Positions 1-10,062 are shown, numbered from the stretch's first letter. The stretch is DNA of 64,000 bases from Burkholderia sp. USMB20 (GCF_000949135.2 NZ_JTAN02000001.1:372001-436000); one strand, 5' to 3'. Numbers and translations: made by a program. The notes: generated by a model from the sequence alone, not told the origin.

Positions 1-1
1 A

Positions 2-406
2 ATGGGCTATTACCGCTTCCCCGTCATCGACCCGAAGGTGCCGACCGCCGAGGACGGCCCGGTCGAATCGCTGCACATCCCGACCAAGGCGAAGAACAAG
101 GCCGACGCGCATACCTTCCTCGCGTTCGTCGAAACGCCCGAGATGGGCGCGAAGCTCGCCGAAGGGCTCGGTTCGCTGTCGGCCAACGGCAAGTCGCCGG
201 AGCCGGCCGATCCGATCTCGCGCATCGGCTTCCGGATCCTCGCCGACACCCGGGGCGGCGTCGCGCAGTTCTACGACCGCGACATGACGAAGGAAATGGC
301 CGACGAAGGGATGAAGGGGATGCAGCAGTTCGTCGCGAATCCCGCGCAGCTCGACACCGTGCTCGCGCAACTCGAACAGACCCGCAAGCGGATCTACAAG
401 AAGTAA
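2..406 (+). CDS. ABC transporter substrate-binding protein, C-terminal part (5' end outside window)
   Basis: This is the last 134 residues of a periplasmic binding protein of the family-1 (carbohydrate) type. The reading frame is already open at the left edge, so the true start lies outside. The segment holds the usual C-terminal lobe with a run of short helices (around KNKADAHTFLAFVETPEMG) and ends in a basic KRIYKK tail. Two permease genes follow closely on the same strand, which supports the importer assignment. The ATPase subunit is not visible here and may lie upstream. The substrate cannot be told from this fragment. Confidence 0.75.
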   Translation: MGYYRFPVIDPKVPTAEDGPVESLHIPTKAKNKADAHTFLAFVETPEMGAKLAEGLGSLSANGKSPEPADPISRIGFRILADTRGGVAQFYDRDMTKEMADEGMKGMQQFVANPAQLDTVLAQLEQTRKRIYKK

Positions 407-460
407 CCGCGTGACCCCTGCGGCGGCCGAGTGCCGCCGCATCCGCCCAGGAGGCTTGCC

Positions 461-1429
461 GTGTCCAGTCCGATCACGTCCAGACCCGTCGCAACGGCGG
501 CTGCCCCGGCCGCACCGCCCGCCGACGCGCCGCCGGCCCGCAGCTCGCCTGTCGCGCTGCGCGCGCGCCGGCCGTCGCCGGCCGTGCGGCGACAACGGCG
601 CGCCGCGTGGCTCTTTCTCGCGCCCGCGTGCGCAATGGTTGCCGTCTATGTGATCTGGCCGATCCTGTCGACGCTGTGGCTGAGCCTCTGCAACTGGGAC
701 GGGATGACCGAGCGCACGTTCGTCGGTCTCGCGAACTACGCCGAGCTGTTGCAAGCGCCGACGTTCTACACCGCGCTGCGCAACAACGTGATCTGGCTCG
801 CGCTGTTCATGCTCGCGCCGCCGCTCGGCCTCGCGCTCGCGCTGTACCTGAACCAGGCGGTCGCCGGCATCCGGCTCGTGAAGTCGCTGTTCTTCGCGCC
901 GTTCGTGCTGTCGGGCGTGGTCGTCGGCCTGATCTTCTCGTGGTTCTACGATCCGACCTTCGGGCTGCTCGCACTGATCGCCGGGCACGGGATCCCGGTG
1001 CTCGGCGATGCGCGCTATGCGACCTTCGGCATCGTGTTCGCCGCGCTGTGGCCGCAGACCGCGTACTGCATGATCCTGTACCTGACCGGCCTCACGTCGG
1101 TGAACCCGGAGCAGATCGAAGCGGCACGGATGGAAGGCGCGCGCGGCTTCGCGCTGCTGTGGCACGTCGTGCTGCCGCAATTGCGGCCGACCACGTTCAT
1201 GGCGATCGTCGTCACGGTGATCGGCGCGCTGCGCAGCTTCGACCTGATTTCGGTGATGACGGGCGGCGGCCCGTTCGAGAGCTCGACCGTGCTCGCGTAT
1301 TACATGTACGACCAGGCGATCAAGTATTACCGGCTCGGCTATTCCGCGTCGATCGCGGTCGTGCTGTTCGCGATCATGCTCGTCTACATCGTGTTCCAGT
1401 TGCGCCGCATGCTGCGCAACGAGCAGTGA
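461..1429 (+). CDS. ABC sugar transporter permease, MalF/UgpA type
   Basis: Inner-membrane permease of a binding-protein-dependent importer. A perfect AGGAGG ribosome site at 449-454 sits six bases before the GTG at 461, so I take this as the start rather than the in-frame GTG at 431. The product has about 322 residues: a long Ala/Pro/Arg-rich cytoplasmic N-terminus, then six predicted membrane segments starting at WLFLAPACAMVAVYVIW. The ATPase-contacting EAA loop is visible as EQIEAARMEGARGFALLWHV, followed by VLPQLRPT. It lies between the binding protein and a second permease, as in maltose and glycerol-phosphate type systems. Substrate unknown. Confidence 0.85.
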   Translation: MSSPITSRPVATAAAPAAPPADAPPARSSPVALRARRPSPAVRRQRRAAWLFLAPACAMVAVYVIWPILSTLWLSLCNWDGMTERTFVGLANYAELLQAPTFYTALRNNVIWLALFMLAPPLGLALALYLNQAVAGIRLVKSLFFAPFVLSGVVVGLIFSWFYDPTFGLLALIAGHGIPVLGDARYATFGIVFAALWPQTAYCMILYLTGLTSVNPEQIEAARMEGARGFALLWHVVLPQLRPTTFMAIVVTVIGALRSFDLISVMTGGGPFESSTVLAYYMYDQAIKYYRLGYSASIAVVLFAIMLVYIVFQLRRMLRNEQ

Positions 1430-1455
1430 CCTGACCTTCCGGGGAACCATCCATC

Positions 1456-2307
1456 ATGTTTCCGACACCCGTTGCCCACTGGAAGCCGGTATCGCGCCGG
1501 CTGTACAAGCTGTCGCTGCCCGTCGCGCTCGTGATCTGGCTGCTGCCGATGATCGCGGTGTTCGTCACGTCGGTGCGCTCGACCGAGGAGCTGGTCGAAG
1601 GTCACTACTGGGGCTGGCCGCGGCACTTCTCGATGATCGAGAACTATCGCGACGCGCTAACCACGTCGCCGATGCTGCATTACTTCTGGAACAGCGTGCA
1701 GATCACGGTGCCGTCGGTGCTCGGGTCGATCGCGCTCGCGGCGATGGCCGGATTCGCGCTGGCGACTTACCGGTTTCGCGGGAATGCCGCGCTGTTCGGG
1801 ACCTTCGTCGCGGGGAATTTCGTGCCGGTGCAGGTGCTGATGATTCCGGTTCGCGACCTGTCGCTCAGGCTCGGGGTGTTCAATACGGTCGAGGCGCTGA
1901 TTCTCTTTCACGTCGCGTTTCAGACGGGGTTCTGTACGCTGTTTCTGCGCAATTTCATCAAGCAGTTGCCGTTCGAGCTGATCGAGGCGGCGCGGATCGA
2001 AGGCGCGGGAGAGTGGACGGTGTTCTGGCGGATCGTGTTGCCGTTGATCCGGCCGGCGCTGGCCGCGCTCGCGATTCTCGTGTTTACGTTCGTGTGGAAC
2101 GATTACTTCTGGGCGCTGTGTCTCACGCAAGGTGACGAGGCCGCGCCGATTACCGCGGGTGTGGCGGCGCTGAAGGGGCAATGGACGACTTCCTGGAACC
2201 TTGTTTCGGCCGGGTCGATTCTCGCAGCGTTGCCGTCGGTCGCGATGTTCTTCGCGATGCAGAAGCATTTCGTCGCGGGACTCACGTTTGGGGCGACGAA
2301 AGGTTGA
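1456..2307 (+). CDS. ABC sugar transporter permease, MalG/UgpE type
   Basis: Second inner-membrane permease of the same importer, 283 residues, starting 26 bases after the first permease ends. The first membrane segment is LPVALVIWLLPMIAVFV. The EAA loop reads ELIEAARIEGAGEWTVFWRI, then VLPLIRPALAAL, which matches the family pattern for docking to the ATPase. It should pair with the upstream permease in the membrane. A strong hairpin terminator follows about 70 bases downstream, so this is the last gene of the transport operon. Confidence 0.87.
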   Translation: MFPTPVAHWKPVSRRLYKLSLPVALVIWLLPMIAVFVTSVRSTEELVEGHYWGWPRHFSMIENYRDALTTSPMLHYFWNSVQITVPSVLGSIALAAMAGFALATYRFRGNAALFGTFVAGNFVPVQVLMIPVRDLSLRLGVFNTVEALILFHVAFQTGFCTLFLRNFIKQLPFELIEAARIEGAGEWTVFWRIVLPLIRPALAALAILVFTFVWNDYFWALCLTQGDEAAPITAGVAALKGQWTTSWNLVSAGSILAALPSVAMFFAMQKHFVAGLTFGATKG

Positions 2308-2377
2308 GCCGACGCTGAGCGCTGATCGCGGCTGTCTGCTCGCGGATTCGCATCTCCCCCTCTTCATCGAGAGGATT

Positions 2378-2399
2378 GCCCGCTTCGGCGGGCTTTTTT
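2378..2399 (+). terminator. Rho-independent terminator of the ABC importer operon
   Basis: GCCCGC and GCGGGC form a perfect 6-bp stem around a TTCG tetraloop, directly followed by six T. It ends the plus-strand transport operon. Confidence 0.9.
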
Positions 2400-2570
2400 G
2401 CGCGTTTCGGGTACGAACTACACCCCAATTTCGCCCGATTCAACCGCCTGAGCGCATGTCGCGCAGCGGCTAAACAGGTCGTGTCGGGCCACGCATCGAA
2501 TAGGCCGCACCGTCAACTTAACATGCTTGACACACGTCCTGACGTCATCGGCCACGCTGGTTCGAGTGAC

Positions 2571-3341
2571 TCAAGTCCACCCTTCGAGCCGCAACGTCGA
2601 GCGCACGAGCCGCTGCTCCTCCTCTTCGATCTCGCGCAGATACTCGACGCACTGCCGGATATGCTCGCTCGCCGCCTTGCGGGCCTGGTCGGGCAACCGC
2701 CCCGTCACCGCGTTGTAGAGCCGCGCGTGCTGGCGGTCGATCTGCTTCTTCAGCGGCTCGCGGTGATAGAGGTTGTTCACCGACGCGAACACGGAGCTGA
2801 GCAGCAGGTCGGTCAGCGACTGCAGCGTGTTGACGAGCACCGGATTGTGCGACGCCTCGCAGATCGCGAGATGGAACGCATGGTCGAGCTTCGCGCGCGC
2901 GGCCGGATCGAGATCCTGCGCATCGGCCGCCGTCATCTCCTCGTAGCGGCGCTTGATCAGGATGAAGTCGGCGGGTGTGCCGCGCAGCGCGGCGAGCCGC
3001 GCGGCTTCGGTCTCGAGCATGCCGCGCACCTCGAACAGGTCGTACAGCGTGCGCGGCTGCGAGCCGAGCAGATGCATCATCGGCGAGACTTCGCGCTGCG
3101 GGGTCAGGCTCGCGACGAACGAGCCCTTGCCGTGCGTCGTGTCGATGATCCCGCGCGCGCGCAGCAGCTTCATCCCTTCGCGCACGGCCGTGCGCGACAC
3201 GCCGAGCTTCTCGGTCAGCCGACGTTCGGACGGCAGCGCCTGCCCGGCCTTCAACACGCCGTCGACGATCAGCTGCTCGATCCGCTCGGCGACGACATCG
3301 GCGACATTGCGCGCCGGCGCTTGTCGATTCTGCATTTCCAT
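2571..3341 (-). CDS. glcC: GlcC-like GntR/FadR-family regulator of glycolate genes
   Basis: Transcription regulator with an N-terminal winged helix (ADVVAERIEQLIVDGVLKAG, then SERRLTEKLGVSRTAVREGM) and a C-terminal helical FCD effector domain. It is divergent from glcDEFGB, which is the usual place of GlcC, the glycolate-responsive activator/repressor. I chose the ATG at 3341. An in-frame ATG exists at 3383, but using it would place the operator-like palindrome at 3344-3354 inside the coding region; an ATG at 3335 is also possible. None of the candidate starts has a strong ribosome site. The identical palindrome in the divergent promoter suggests that it binds there and controls its own gene as well. 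Confidence 0.82.
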   Translation of the reverse strand: MEMQNRQAPARNVADVVAERIEQLIVDGVLKAGQALPSERRLTEKLGVSRTAVREGMKLLRARGIIDTTHGKGSFVASLTPQREVSPMMHLLGSQPRTLYDLFEVRGMLETEAARLAALRGTPADFILIKRRYEEMTAADAQDLDPAARAKLDHAFHLAICEASHNPVLVNTLQSLTDLLLSSVFASVNNLYHREPLKKQIDRQHARLYNAVTGRLPDQARKAASEHIRQCVEYLREIEEEEQRLVRSTLRLEGWT

Positions 3342-3343
3342 AC

Positions 3344-3354
3344 TGGTATGACCA
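3344..3354. promoter_or_regulatory. GlcC-type operator, copy 1 (next to glcC start)
   Basis: TGGTATGACCA is an inverted repeat of the TnGTnnnACnA type bound by FadR-subfamily GntR regulators. It lies three bases before the chosen glcC start, so binding would block the gene's own expression. The same 13-mer (CTGGTATGACCAC) recurs at 3449-3461. Confidence 0.7.
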
Positions 3355-3449
3355 CTTCGGACGGACCTCGCCGATTTTCGCACAAACCCTTGTGCTGATT
3401 GCGTTTTACGTCACATCCAGCTGCCCCTCAAAGGCACTCGAACAAAAAC

Positions 3450-3460
3450 TGGTATGACCA
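3450..3460. promoter_or_regulatory. GlcC-type operator, copy 2 (glcD promoter side)
   Basis: Second exact copy of TGGTATGACCA, 106 bases from the first and about 110 bases upstream of glcD. The pair brackets the divergent glcC/glcD promoter region. By analogy with FadR-family sites it is the likely binding site for GlcC control of glcDEFGB. Confidence 0.7.
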
Positions 3461-3572
3461 CGTCGGCGGCATCTGGACACGCCCCCGCCGCCCGCCAAGA
3501 ATGCCGTCCATCGGCGTGCCGCGCGTCCCGCGGACGCCTGCACGATGAAGATGGTGGAGACGGAGACACACG

Positions 3573-5072
3573 ATGAGTTTCATCTACGACGAACGGATCG
3601 ACGGCCCGCTGGCGACCGTCGACCGCGACACGCTCGTCGCCGCGCTCGACGCGGCGGCGCCCGGCCTCGACGTGCTGCACGAGCGCGAGGCGCTGAAGCC
3701 GTTCGAATGCGACGGCCTCGCCGCGTACCGCACGGTGCCGCTTGCGGTCGTGCTGCCCGACACGGTCGAGCAGGTGCGTGCGGTGCTGCGCGTCGCGGCC
3801 GCGCACGGCGTGCCGGTCGTCGCGCGCGGCGCCGGCACCGGGCTGTCGGGCGGCGCGATGCCGCTCGAAAAAGGCATCCTGCTCGTGATGTCGAAGTTCA
3901 ACCGGATCCTGGAAATCGACGCCGACGCCGGCATCGCGCGCGTGCAGCCGGGCGTGCGCAACCTCGCGATCTCGCAGGCCGCGGCACCCTACGGCCTCTA
4001 CTACGCGCCCGACCCGTCGTCGCAGATCGCCTGCTCGATCGGCGGCAACGTCGCCGAAAACGCGGGCGGCGTGCACTGCCTGAAATACGGGCTGACGGTG
4101 CACAACATCCTGAAGGTCGAGATCCTGACGATCGACGGCGACACGCTGACGCTCGGCGCCGATGCGCTCGACGCGCCCGGCTTCGACCTGCTCGCGCTGT
4201 TTACCGGCTCCGAGGGGATGCTCGGCATCGTCACCGAGGTGACGGTGAAGCTGCTGCCGAAACCGTCGAGCGTGAAGGTGCTGATGGCGAGCTTCGACGA
4301 CGTGGCCGAAGCCGGCGCGGCGGTCGCGCGGATCATCGGCGCGGGCGTGATCCCCGGCGGGCTCGAGATGATGGACAACCTCGCGATCCGCGCGGCCGAG
4401 GACTTCATCCACGCCGGCTACCCGGTCGACGCGCAGGCGATCCTGCTGTGCGAACTCGACGGCGCCGCAACCGATGTCGACGAAGACGCCGAACGCGTGG
4501 CCGCGCTGCTGCGCGACGCGGGCGCGTCGGAGATCCGCGTCGCGCGCGACGAAGCGGAGCGGCAACGCTTCTGGGCCGGCCGCAAGAACGCGTTCCCGGC
4601 GGTCGGCCGCATGTCGCCCGACTACTACTGCATGGACGGCACGATCCCGCGCCGCGAGCTGCCGCGCGTGCTCGAAGGGATCGCCGCGCTGTCCGCGCAA
4701 TACGCGCTGCCGGTCGCGAACGTGTTCCATGCGGGCGACGGCAACATGCATCCGCTGATCCTGTTCGACGCGAACCGTTCCGGCGAGCTCGACCGCGCGG
4801 AAGCGCTCGGCGGCAAGATCCTCGAACTGTGCGTCGCGGCAGGCGGCAGCATCACCGGCGAACACGGTGTCGGGCGCGAGAAGATCAACCAGATGTGCGT
4901 GCAGTTCAACGCCGACGAAATCACGTTCTTCCACGCGGTGAAGGCCGCGTTCGATCCGCAGCGCCTGCTCAACCCCGGCAAGAACATCCCGACGCTGCAC
5001 CGCTGCGCCGAGTTCGGCGCGATGCACGTCCATCACGGCAAGCTGCCGTTTCCCGAACTGGAGCGCTTCTGA
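3573..5072 (+). CDS. glcD: Glycolate oxidase subunit GlcD (FAD-linked)
   Basis: FAD-binding catalytic subunit of the membrane-associated glycolate dehydrogenase, which oxidises glycolate to glyoxylate and passes electrons to the respiratory chain. It has 499 residues, the normal family length. The PCMH-type FAD domain shows ARGAGTGLSGGAMPL near residues 85-100 and SIGGNVAENAGGVHCLKYG near 150-170. The C-terminal FAD-oxidase domain has NVFHAGDGNMHPLIL and GEHGVGREK. It begins the glcDEFGB operon, and its stop codon overlaps the glcE start, implying coupled translation. Confidence 0.95.
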   Translation: MSFIYDERIDGPLATVDRDTLVAALDAAAPGLDVLHEREALKPFECDGLAAYRTVPLAVVLPDTVEQVRAVLRVAAAHGVPVVARGAGTGLSGGAMPLEKGILLVMSKFNRILEIDADAGIARVQPGVRNLAISQAAAPYGLYYAPDPSSQIACSIGGNVAENAGGVHCLKYGLTVHNILKVEILTIDGDTLTLGADALDAPGFDLLALFTGSEGMLGIVTEVTVKLLPKPSSVKVLMASFDDVAEAGAAVARIIGAGVIPGGLEMMDNLAIRAAEDFIHAGYPVDAQAILLCELDGAATDVDEDAERVAALLRDAGASEIRVARDEAERQRFWAGRKNAFPAVGRMSPDYYCMDGTIPRRELPRVLEGIAALSAQYALPVANVFHAGDGNMHPLILFDANRSGELDRAEALGGKILELCVAAGGSITGEHGVGREKINQMCVQFNADEITFFHAVKAAFDPQRLLNPGKNIPTLHRCAEFGAMHVHHGKLPFPELERF

Positions 5073-6154
5073 TGCGACGCGAACGCGAACCCGAATCGAT
5101 CGACGACAGCGCGGCGCTCGTCGCGCAGGTCGACGCCGCAATCCACGCGCGCCAGCCGCTGCACATCCGCGGCGCGGGCACGAAGGCGTTCGTCGGCCGC
5201 GCGGTCGAAGGCCGCACGCTCGACGTGCGCACGCACCGCGGCATCGTCGCGTACGACCCGACCGAACTCGTCATCACCGCACGCGCGGGCACGCCGCTCG
5301 CCGAACTGGAAGCGATGCTCGACGCGGCCGGCCAGATGCTGCCGTGCGAGCCGCCCACGTTCGGCGGCACGGCAACGCTCGGCGGCATGTTCGCGGCGGC
5401 GCTGTCGGGGCCGCGCCGCCCGTGGGCCGGCGCGGTGCGCGACTTCGTGCTCGGCTGTCGCGTGATCACCGGCCATGCGAAACACCTGCGCTTCGGCGGC
5501 GAGGTGATGAAGAACGTCGCGGGCTACGACGTGTCGCGGCTGCTCGCGGGCAGTTTCGGCTGTCTCGGCGTCGTGACGGAGGTATCGCTGAAGGTGCTGC
5601 CGAAGCCGCGTGCGACCGGCGATCTCGCGCTGACGCTCGCTGCCGCCGAAGCCGTGCAACGCGTCGCGGCATGGCGTCGCGCGGGGCTGCCGCTCGCGGG
5701 TGCCTGCCACGCGGACGGCGTGCTGCGCGTGCGGCTCGAAGGCGGCGAGGGCTCGGTGAAGGCCGCGCGCGACACGATCGGCGGCGAGCGGATGGACGAT
5801 CGCGACGACGGGTTCTGGGCGCGGCTGCGCGACCTGTCGCTGCCGTTCTTCGACGATCCGCGCGCGCTGTGGCGCGTATCGGTGCCGGCGGCCGCGCCGC
5901 TCGATGCGCTGCCCGGCGCGCTGCTCGTCGACTGGGGCGGCGCGCAGCGCTGGCTGAAAAGCGACGCCGCGCCGGCCGACGTGCAGCACTTCGCCGCGCA
6001 GTGGGGCGGCCACGCGACCTGCTTCACGCCCGGCACGACGCCCGAACCGTTCCATCCGCTGCCGCCCGCGCTGCTGCGCGTGCATCGACAGCTGAAGGCG
6101 CAGCTCGATCCGCATGCGATCTTCAATCCCGGCCGCCTGTACGCGAACGTCTGA
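5072..6154 (+). CDS. glcE: Glycolate oxidase subunit GlcE (FAD-binding)
   Basis: Second flavin-type subunit of glycolate dehydrogenase, 360 residues. The ATG at 5072 overlaps the glcD TGA by one base, the common GlcD-GlcE arrangement, which sets the start (MRREREPES). An N-terminal FAD-binding domain is visible as HIRGAGTKAFVG, GTATLGGMFAAALSGPRRPW and AGYDVSRLLAGSFGCLGV. It is shorter than GlcD and lacks the second catalytic histidine-rich block, as is usual for GlcE. It acts with GlcD and the iron-sulfur subunit GlcF. Confidence 0.92.
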   Translation: MRREREPESIDDSAALVAQVDAAIHARQPLHIRGAGTKAFVGRAVEGRTLDVRTHRGIVAYDPTELVITARAGTPLAELEAMLDAAGQMLPCEPPTFGGTATLGGMFAAALSGPRRPWAGAVRDFVLGCRVITGHAKHLRFGGEVMKNVAGYDVSRLLAGSFGCLGVVTEVSLKVLPKPRATGDLALTLAAAEAVQRVAAWRRAGLPLAGACHADGVLRVRLEGGEGSVKAARDTIGGERMDDRDDGFWARLRDLSLPFFDDPRALWRVSVPAAAPLDALPGALLVDWGGAQRWLKSDAAPADVQHFAAQWGGHATCFTPGTTPEPFHPLPPALLRVHRQLKAQLDPHAIFNPGRLYANV

Positions 6155-6180
6155 CGCCAACCCGACTTCGAACCGCCGAT

Positions 6181-7401
6181 ATGCAAACCAATCTCAGCGA
6201 AGCCAGCAAGGCCCTCGACCGGGCCGACGAAGCGGAAGCGATCCTGCGCGCGTGCGTGCACTGCGGCTTCTGCAATGCGACCTGCCCGACCTATCAAGTG
6301 CTCGGCAACGAGCTCGACGGGCCGCGCGGACGCATCTACCTGATCAAGCAAATGCTCGAAGGCGAGCCGTGCGGCGAGCGCACGCAGCAGCATCTCGACC
6401 GCTGCCTGACCTGCCGCAACTGCGAGACGACCTGCCCGTCCGGCGTGCGCTATCACACGCTGCTCGACATCGGCCGCGCGGAAGCCGAGAAGCGCGCGCG
6501 GCGGCCTGCGCGCGAGCGCCTGCTGCGCGCGGGCCTGCGTCACGTGGTGCCGCGGCCGGCAACCTTCGCCGCGCTGCTGAAGGCCGGCCGCGCGTTGCGC
6601 CCGCTGCTGCCCGGCACGCTGCAGGACAAGATTCCGGCCGCCGTGCCCGCCGCCACGCCGCGCCCGCCGGTACGCCATGCGCGGCGCGTGCTGATGCTGG
6701 AAGGCTGCGTGCAGCCTTCGCTGTCGCCGAACACGAACGCGGCCGCCGCGCGCGTGCTCGACCGCCTCGGCATCAGCGTGACGCCCGCGCGCGAAGCCGG
6801 CTGCTGCGGCGCGACCGAATATCACCTGAACGCGCAGGATGCCGGGCTCGCGCGCGCGCGCCGCAACATCGACGCGTGGTGGCCTGCGATCGAAGCCGGC
6901 GCGGAGGCGATCGTGCTGACGGCGAGCGGCTGCGGCGCGTTCGTGAAGGAATACGGCGACCTGCTGCGCTCCGACCCCGTCTCTGCGGACAAGGCGCGGC
7001 GCGTCAGCGCACTGGCGCGCGACCTCGCGGAAGTGATCGCGGCCGAGCCGCTCGACGCGCTGGCCGAATCGACGCGACGCCGCGTCGCGGTCCACTGCCC
7101 GTGCACGCTGCAGCACGCGCAGCGGCTCGGCGGCGCGGTGGAAAGCATCCTGACGCGGCTCGGCTTCGATCTGACGAATGTCGCCGACGGCCATCTCTGC
7201 TGCGGCTCGGCCGGCACCTACGCGCTGACGCAGCCCGAACTCGCGGCCAGGCTGCGCGACAACAAGCTCGACGCGCTCGAAGCCGCGCGGCCGGACCTGA
7301 TTGTCACGGCCAACGTCGGCTGCCAGACTCACCTGAACGGCGCAGGCCGCACGCGCGTGCGCCACTGGATCGAGCTCGTCGACGACCGACGGGTCGACTG
7401 A
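6181..7401 (+). CDS. glcF: Glycolate oxidase iron-sulfur subunit GlcF
   Basis: Electron-transfer subunit, 406 residues, with start MQTNLSEASK 26 bases after glcE. Two ferredoxin-type [4Fe-4S] motifs lie in the N-terminal quarter: CVHCGFCNATCP and CLTCRNCETTCP. Two cysteine-rich CCG domains follow, seen as EAGCCGATEYHL and LCCGSAGTYAL. This order is that of GlcF and heterodisulfide-reductase-like subunits. It links GlcDE to the quinone pool at the membrane. Confidence 0.94.
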   Translation: MQTNLSEASKALDRADEAEAILRACVHCGFCNATCPTYQVLGNELDGPRGRIYLIKQMLEGEPCGERTQQHLDRCLTCRNCETTCPSGVRYHTLLDIGRAEAEKRARRPARERLLRAGLRHVVPRPATFAALLKAGRALRPLLPGTLQDKIPAAVPAATPRPPVRHARRVLMLEGCVQPSLSPNTNAAAARVLDRLGISVTPAREAGCCGATEYHLNAQDAGLARARRNIDAWWPAIEAGAEAIVLTASGCGAFVKEYGDLLRSDPVSADKARRVSALARDLAEVIAAEPLDALAESTRRRVAVHCPCTLQHAQRLGGAVESILTRLGFDLTNVADGHLCCGSAGTYALTQPELAARLRDNKLDALEAARPDLIVTANVGCQTHLNGAGRTRVRHWIELVDDRRVD

Positions 7402-7429
7402 TTCCACCGACCGCTGATTCCGGAGGAAC

Positions 7430-7837
7430 ATGATGCAAACCAAACCCGAACTCCAGCTCGCCGACGCCGAACGCATGCTCGCGGCCGCCCGCGTGGAAGC
7501 CGCACGGCACGGCTGGGCCGTATCGATCGCCATCGTCGACGACGGCGGCCACCTGCTCGCGTTCGCGCGCCTGGACGGCGCATCGCCGGCCAGCGCCGTC
7601 ATCGCGCAGGACAAGGCGCGCGCGGCGGCGCTCGGCCGGCGCGAGACGAAAGCGTATGAGGATATGATCAACGGTGGCCGCACCGCGTTTCTCAGCGTGC
7701 CGCTGACGGGCTTGCTCGAAGGCGGCGTGCCGGTAGCGTTCGACGGCCGGATTGCGGGCGCGATCGGCGTGTCTGGCGTAAAGTCCGAGCAGGACGCGCT
7801 GATCGCCCGCGCCGGCGTACAAAGCGTCGCGACATGA
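7430..7837 (+). CDS. glcG: GlcG/HbpS family heme-binding-like protein
   Basis: Small single-domain protein (135 residues) of the GlcG/HbpS (DUF336) family, a regular member of glycolate operons whose exact role is not settled. Typical features are [24 protein letters not shown] near the N-terminus and the C-terminal [25 protein letters not shown] ribosome site precedes two adjacent ATG codons at 7430 and 7433; either may be used. It sits between glcF and the malate synthase gene. Confidence 0.88.
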   Translation: MMQTKPELQLADAERMLAAARVEAARHGWAVSIAIVDDGGHLLAFARLDGASPASAVIAQDKARAAALGRRETKAYEDMINGGRTAFLSVPLTGLLEGGVPVAFDGRIAGAIGVSGVKSEQDALIARAGVQSVAT

Positions 7838-7881
7838 GTCAGCCAAGCCGCGCGCGAATTTTTTCCCCGGGAGGAATCACG

Positions 7882-10056
7882 ATGATCGACCATGCAGGAC
7901 TGCAAGTCGCGCCAGCGCTGAGCCAGTTCATTGAAAACGAAGCACTGCCGGGCACCGGTATCGACAAGGCCGCGTTCTGGAGCGGTTTCTCGGCCCTGGT
8001 ACACGACCTCGCGCCGCGCAACCGCGAGCTGCTCGCGGAACGCGACCGCCTGCAGCAGGAACTCGACACGTGGCATCGCGCGCACCCCGGCCCGGTGCGC
8101 GACCACGCCGCGTTTCGCGCATTTCTCGAAGAGATCGGCTACCTCGTGCCGGTCCCGTCGAACGTCGCGGCAGCCACCGCGAACGTCGACAGCGAGATCG
8201 CGACGCAGGCCGGCCCGCAGCTCGTCGTGCCGCTGTCGAACGCGCGCTATGCGCTGAACGCCGCGAACGCACGCTGGGGCAGCCTGTACGACGCGCTGTA
8301 CGGCACCGATGCGCTGCCGGAAGACGGCGGCGCCGAGCGCACCACGGCATACAACCCGACGCGCGGCCAGCGCGTGATCGACTACGCGCGCGGCGTGCTC
8401 GACAACGCGGCGCCGCTCGCGAGCGGCTCGCACCGCGACGCGCTGCGCTATCGCGTGGAAGACGGCCAGCTCGCCGTCGAAACCGGCAAGGGCGTCGTGC
8501 ACCTCGCGCAGCCGGCGCAGTTCGTCGGCTACCAGGGCGCGGCCGGCGCGCCGTCCGCGATCCTGCTGAAGCACAACGGCCTGCACCTCGAGATCCAGAT
8601 CGACGCGTCGACCCCCATCGGCCGCGCCGATCTCGCGAACGTGAAGGACGTCGTGCTCGAAGCCGCGGTCAGCACGATCATCGACTGCGAGGATTCGGTC
8701 GCGGCGGTCGACGCCGACGACAAGGTCCAGCTCTACCGCAACTGGCTCGGCCTGATGCAGGGCACGCTGGTCGAGGAGGTCGCGAAGGGCGGCAAGACCT
8801 TCACGCGCCGCCTGAACGCCGATCGCGAGTACACCACGCCGGCCGGCGGCACGCTGGTGCTGCACGGCCGCTCGCTGCTGTTCGTGCGCAACGTCGGCCA
8901 CCTGATGACCAACGGCGCGGTGCTGGACCGCGACGGCAACGAGATTCCGGAAGGCATCCTCGACGGTGTCGTCACGACGCTGTGCGCGCTGCACGACCTG
9001 AAGGCCAAGCGCAACTCGCGCACCGGCTCGATCTACATCGTGAAGCCGAAGATGCACGGCCCGGTCGAAGTCGCGTTCGCCGACACGCTGTTCGCGCGCA
9101 TCGAGGATCTGTACGGCCTGCCGCGCAACACGCTGAAGATGGGCATCATGGACGAGGAGCGCCGCACCAGCGTGAACCTCGCCGCCTGTATCGCGGCGGC
9201 GGCCGCGCGCGTCGCGTTCATCAACACCGGCTTCCTCGACCGCACCGGCGACGAGATGCACACCGCGATGGAAGCGGGCCCGATGATCCGCAAGGGCGAC
9301 ATGAAGTCGTCGGCGTGGATCCAGGCGTACGAGCGCAACAACGTGCTCGCGGGCCTGTCGGCCGGCCTGCGCGGCCGCGCGCAGATCGGCAAGGGCATGT
9401 GGGCGATGCCGGACCTGATGCACGCGATGCTCGAGCAGAAGATCGCGCATCCGCGCGCCGGCGCGAACACCGCGTGGGTGCCGTCGCCGACCGCCGCGAC
9501 GCTGCACGCGCTGCACTACCACCTCGTCGACGTGCAGGCCATCCAGCAGGAACTCGAGAAGACGACGTACGCAAGCGAACGCGACACGCTGCTCGAAGGG
9601 CTGCTGACCGTGCCGGTCGTCGAGCGCGCCGCGTGGAGCGAGAGCGAAATCCTGAGCGAGGTCGAGAACAACGCGCAGGGCATTCTCGGCTACGTCGTGC
9701 GCTGGGTCGAACAGGGTGTCGGCTGCTCGAAGGTGCCGGACATCCACGACGTCGGCCTGATGGAAGACCGCGCGACGCTGCGCATCTCGAGCCAGCACAT
9801 CGCGAACTGGCTGCGCCACGGCGTGATCACCGAGGCCTTCGTGCTCGACGTGTTCAAGCGGATGGCGCGCGTCGTCGACCAGCAGAACGCCGGCGACCCG
9901 AACTATCGCCCGATGGCGCCCGGCTACGACCAGTCGACCGCGTTCAAGGCCGCATGCGCACTGGCGCTGCAGGGCACGTCGCAGCCGAGCGGTTATACCG
10001 AGCCGCTGCTGCATCGGTTCCGGCTCGCGTACAAGGCGCAACAGCACGGCGCGTAA
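7882..10056 (+). CDS. glcB: Malate synthase G
   Basis: Condenses glyoxylate with acetyl-CoA to malate, the step that returns the glyoxylate made by GlcDEF to central metabolism. The start is the ATG at 7882, preceded by GGGAGGA; this gives 724 residues, matching isoform G. Family signatures include [45 protein letters not shown] and [16 protein letters not shown]. Its position as the last gene of the glc operon fits the E. coli glcDEFGB order, and two terminators follow. Confidence 0.96.
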   Translation: MIDHAGLQVAPALSQFIENEALPGTGIDKAAFWSGFSALVHDLAPRNRELLAERDRLQQELDTWHRAHPGPVRDHAAFRAFLEEIGYLVPVPSNVAAATANVDSEIATQAGPQLVVPLSNARYALNAANARWGSLYDALYGTDALPEDGGAERTTAYNPTRGQRVIDYARGVLDNAAPLASGSHRDALRYRVEDGQLAVETGKGVVHLAQPAQFVGYQGAAGAPSAILLKHNGLHLEIQIDASTPIGRADLANVKDVVLEAAVSTIIDCEDSVAAVDADDKVQLYRNWLGLMQGTLVEEVAKGGKTFTRRLNADREYTTPAGGTLVLHGRSLLFVRNVGHLMTNGAVLDRDGNEIPEGILDGVVTTLCALHDLKAKRNSRTGSIYIVKPKMHGPVEVAFADTLFARIEDLYGLPRNTLKMGIMDEERRTSVNLAACIAAAAARVAFINTGFLDRTGDEMHTAMEAGPMIRKGDMKSSAWIQAYERNNVLAGLSAGLRGRAQIGKGMWAMPDLMHAMLEQKIAHPRAGANTAWVPSPTAATLHALHYHLVDVQAIQQELEKTTYASERDTLLEGLLTVPVVERAAWSESEILSEVENNAQGILGYVVRWVEQGVGCSKVPDIHDVGLMEDRATLRISSQHIANWLRHGVITEAFVLDVFKRMARVVDQQNAGDPNYRPMAPGYDQSTAFKAACALALQGTSQPSGYTEPLLHRFRLAYKAQQHGA

Positions 10057-10062
10057 GCCTTC

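Noticed and set aside
5524-10047. A 1507-codon open frame on the minus strand opposite glcE-glcB
   Set aside because: It is very Arg/Ala/His-rich and mirrors well-conserved plus-strand genes; typical of antisense frames in high-GC DNA.
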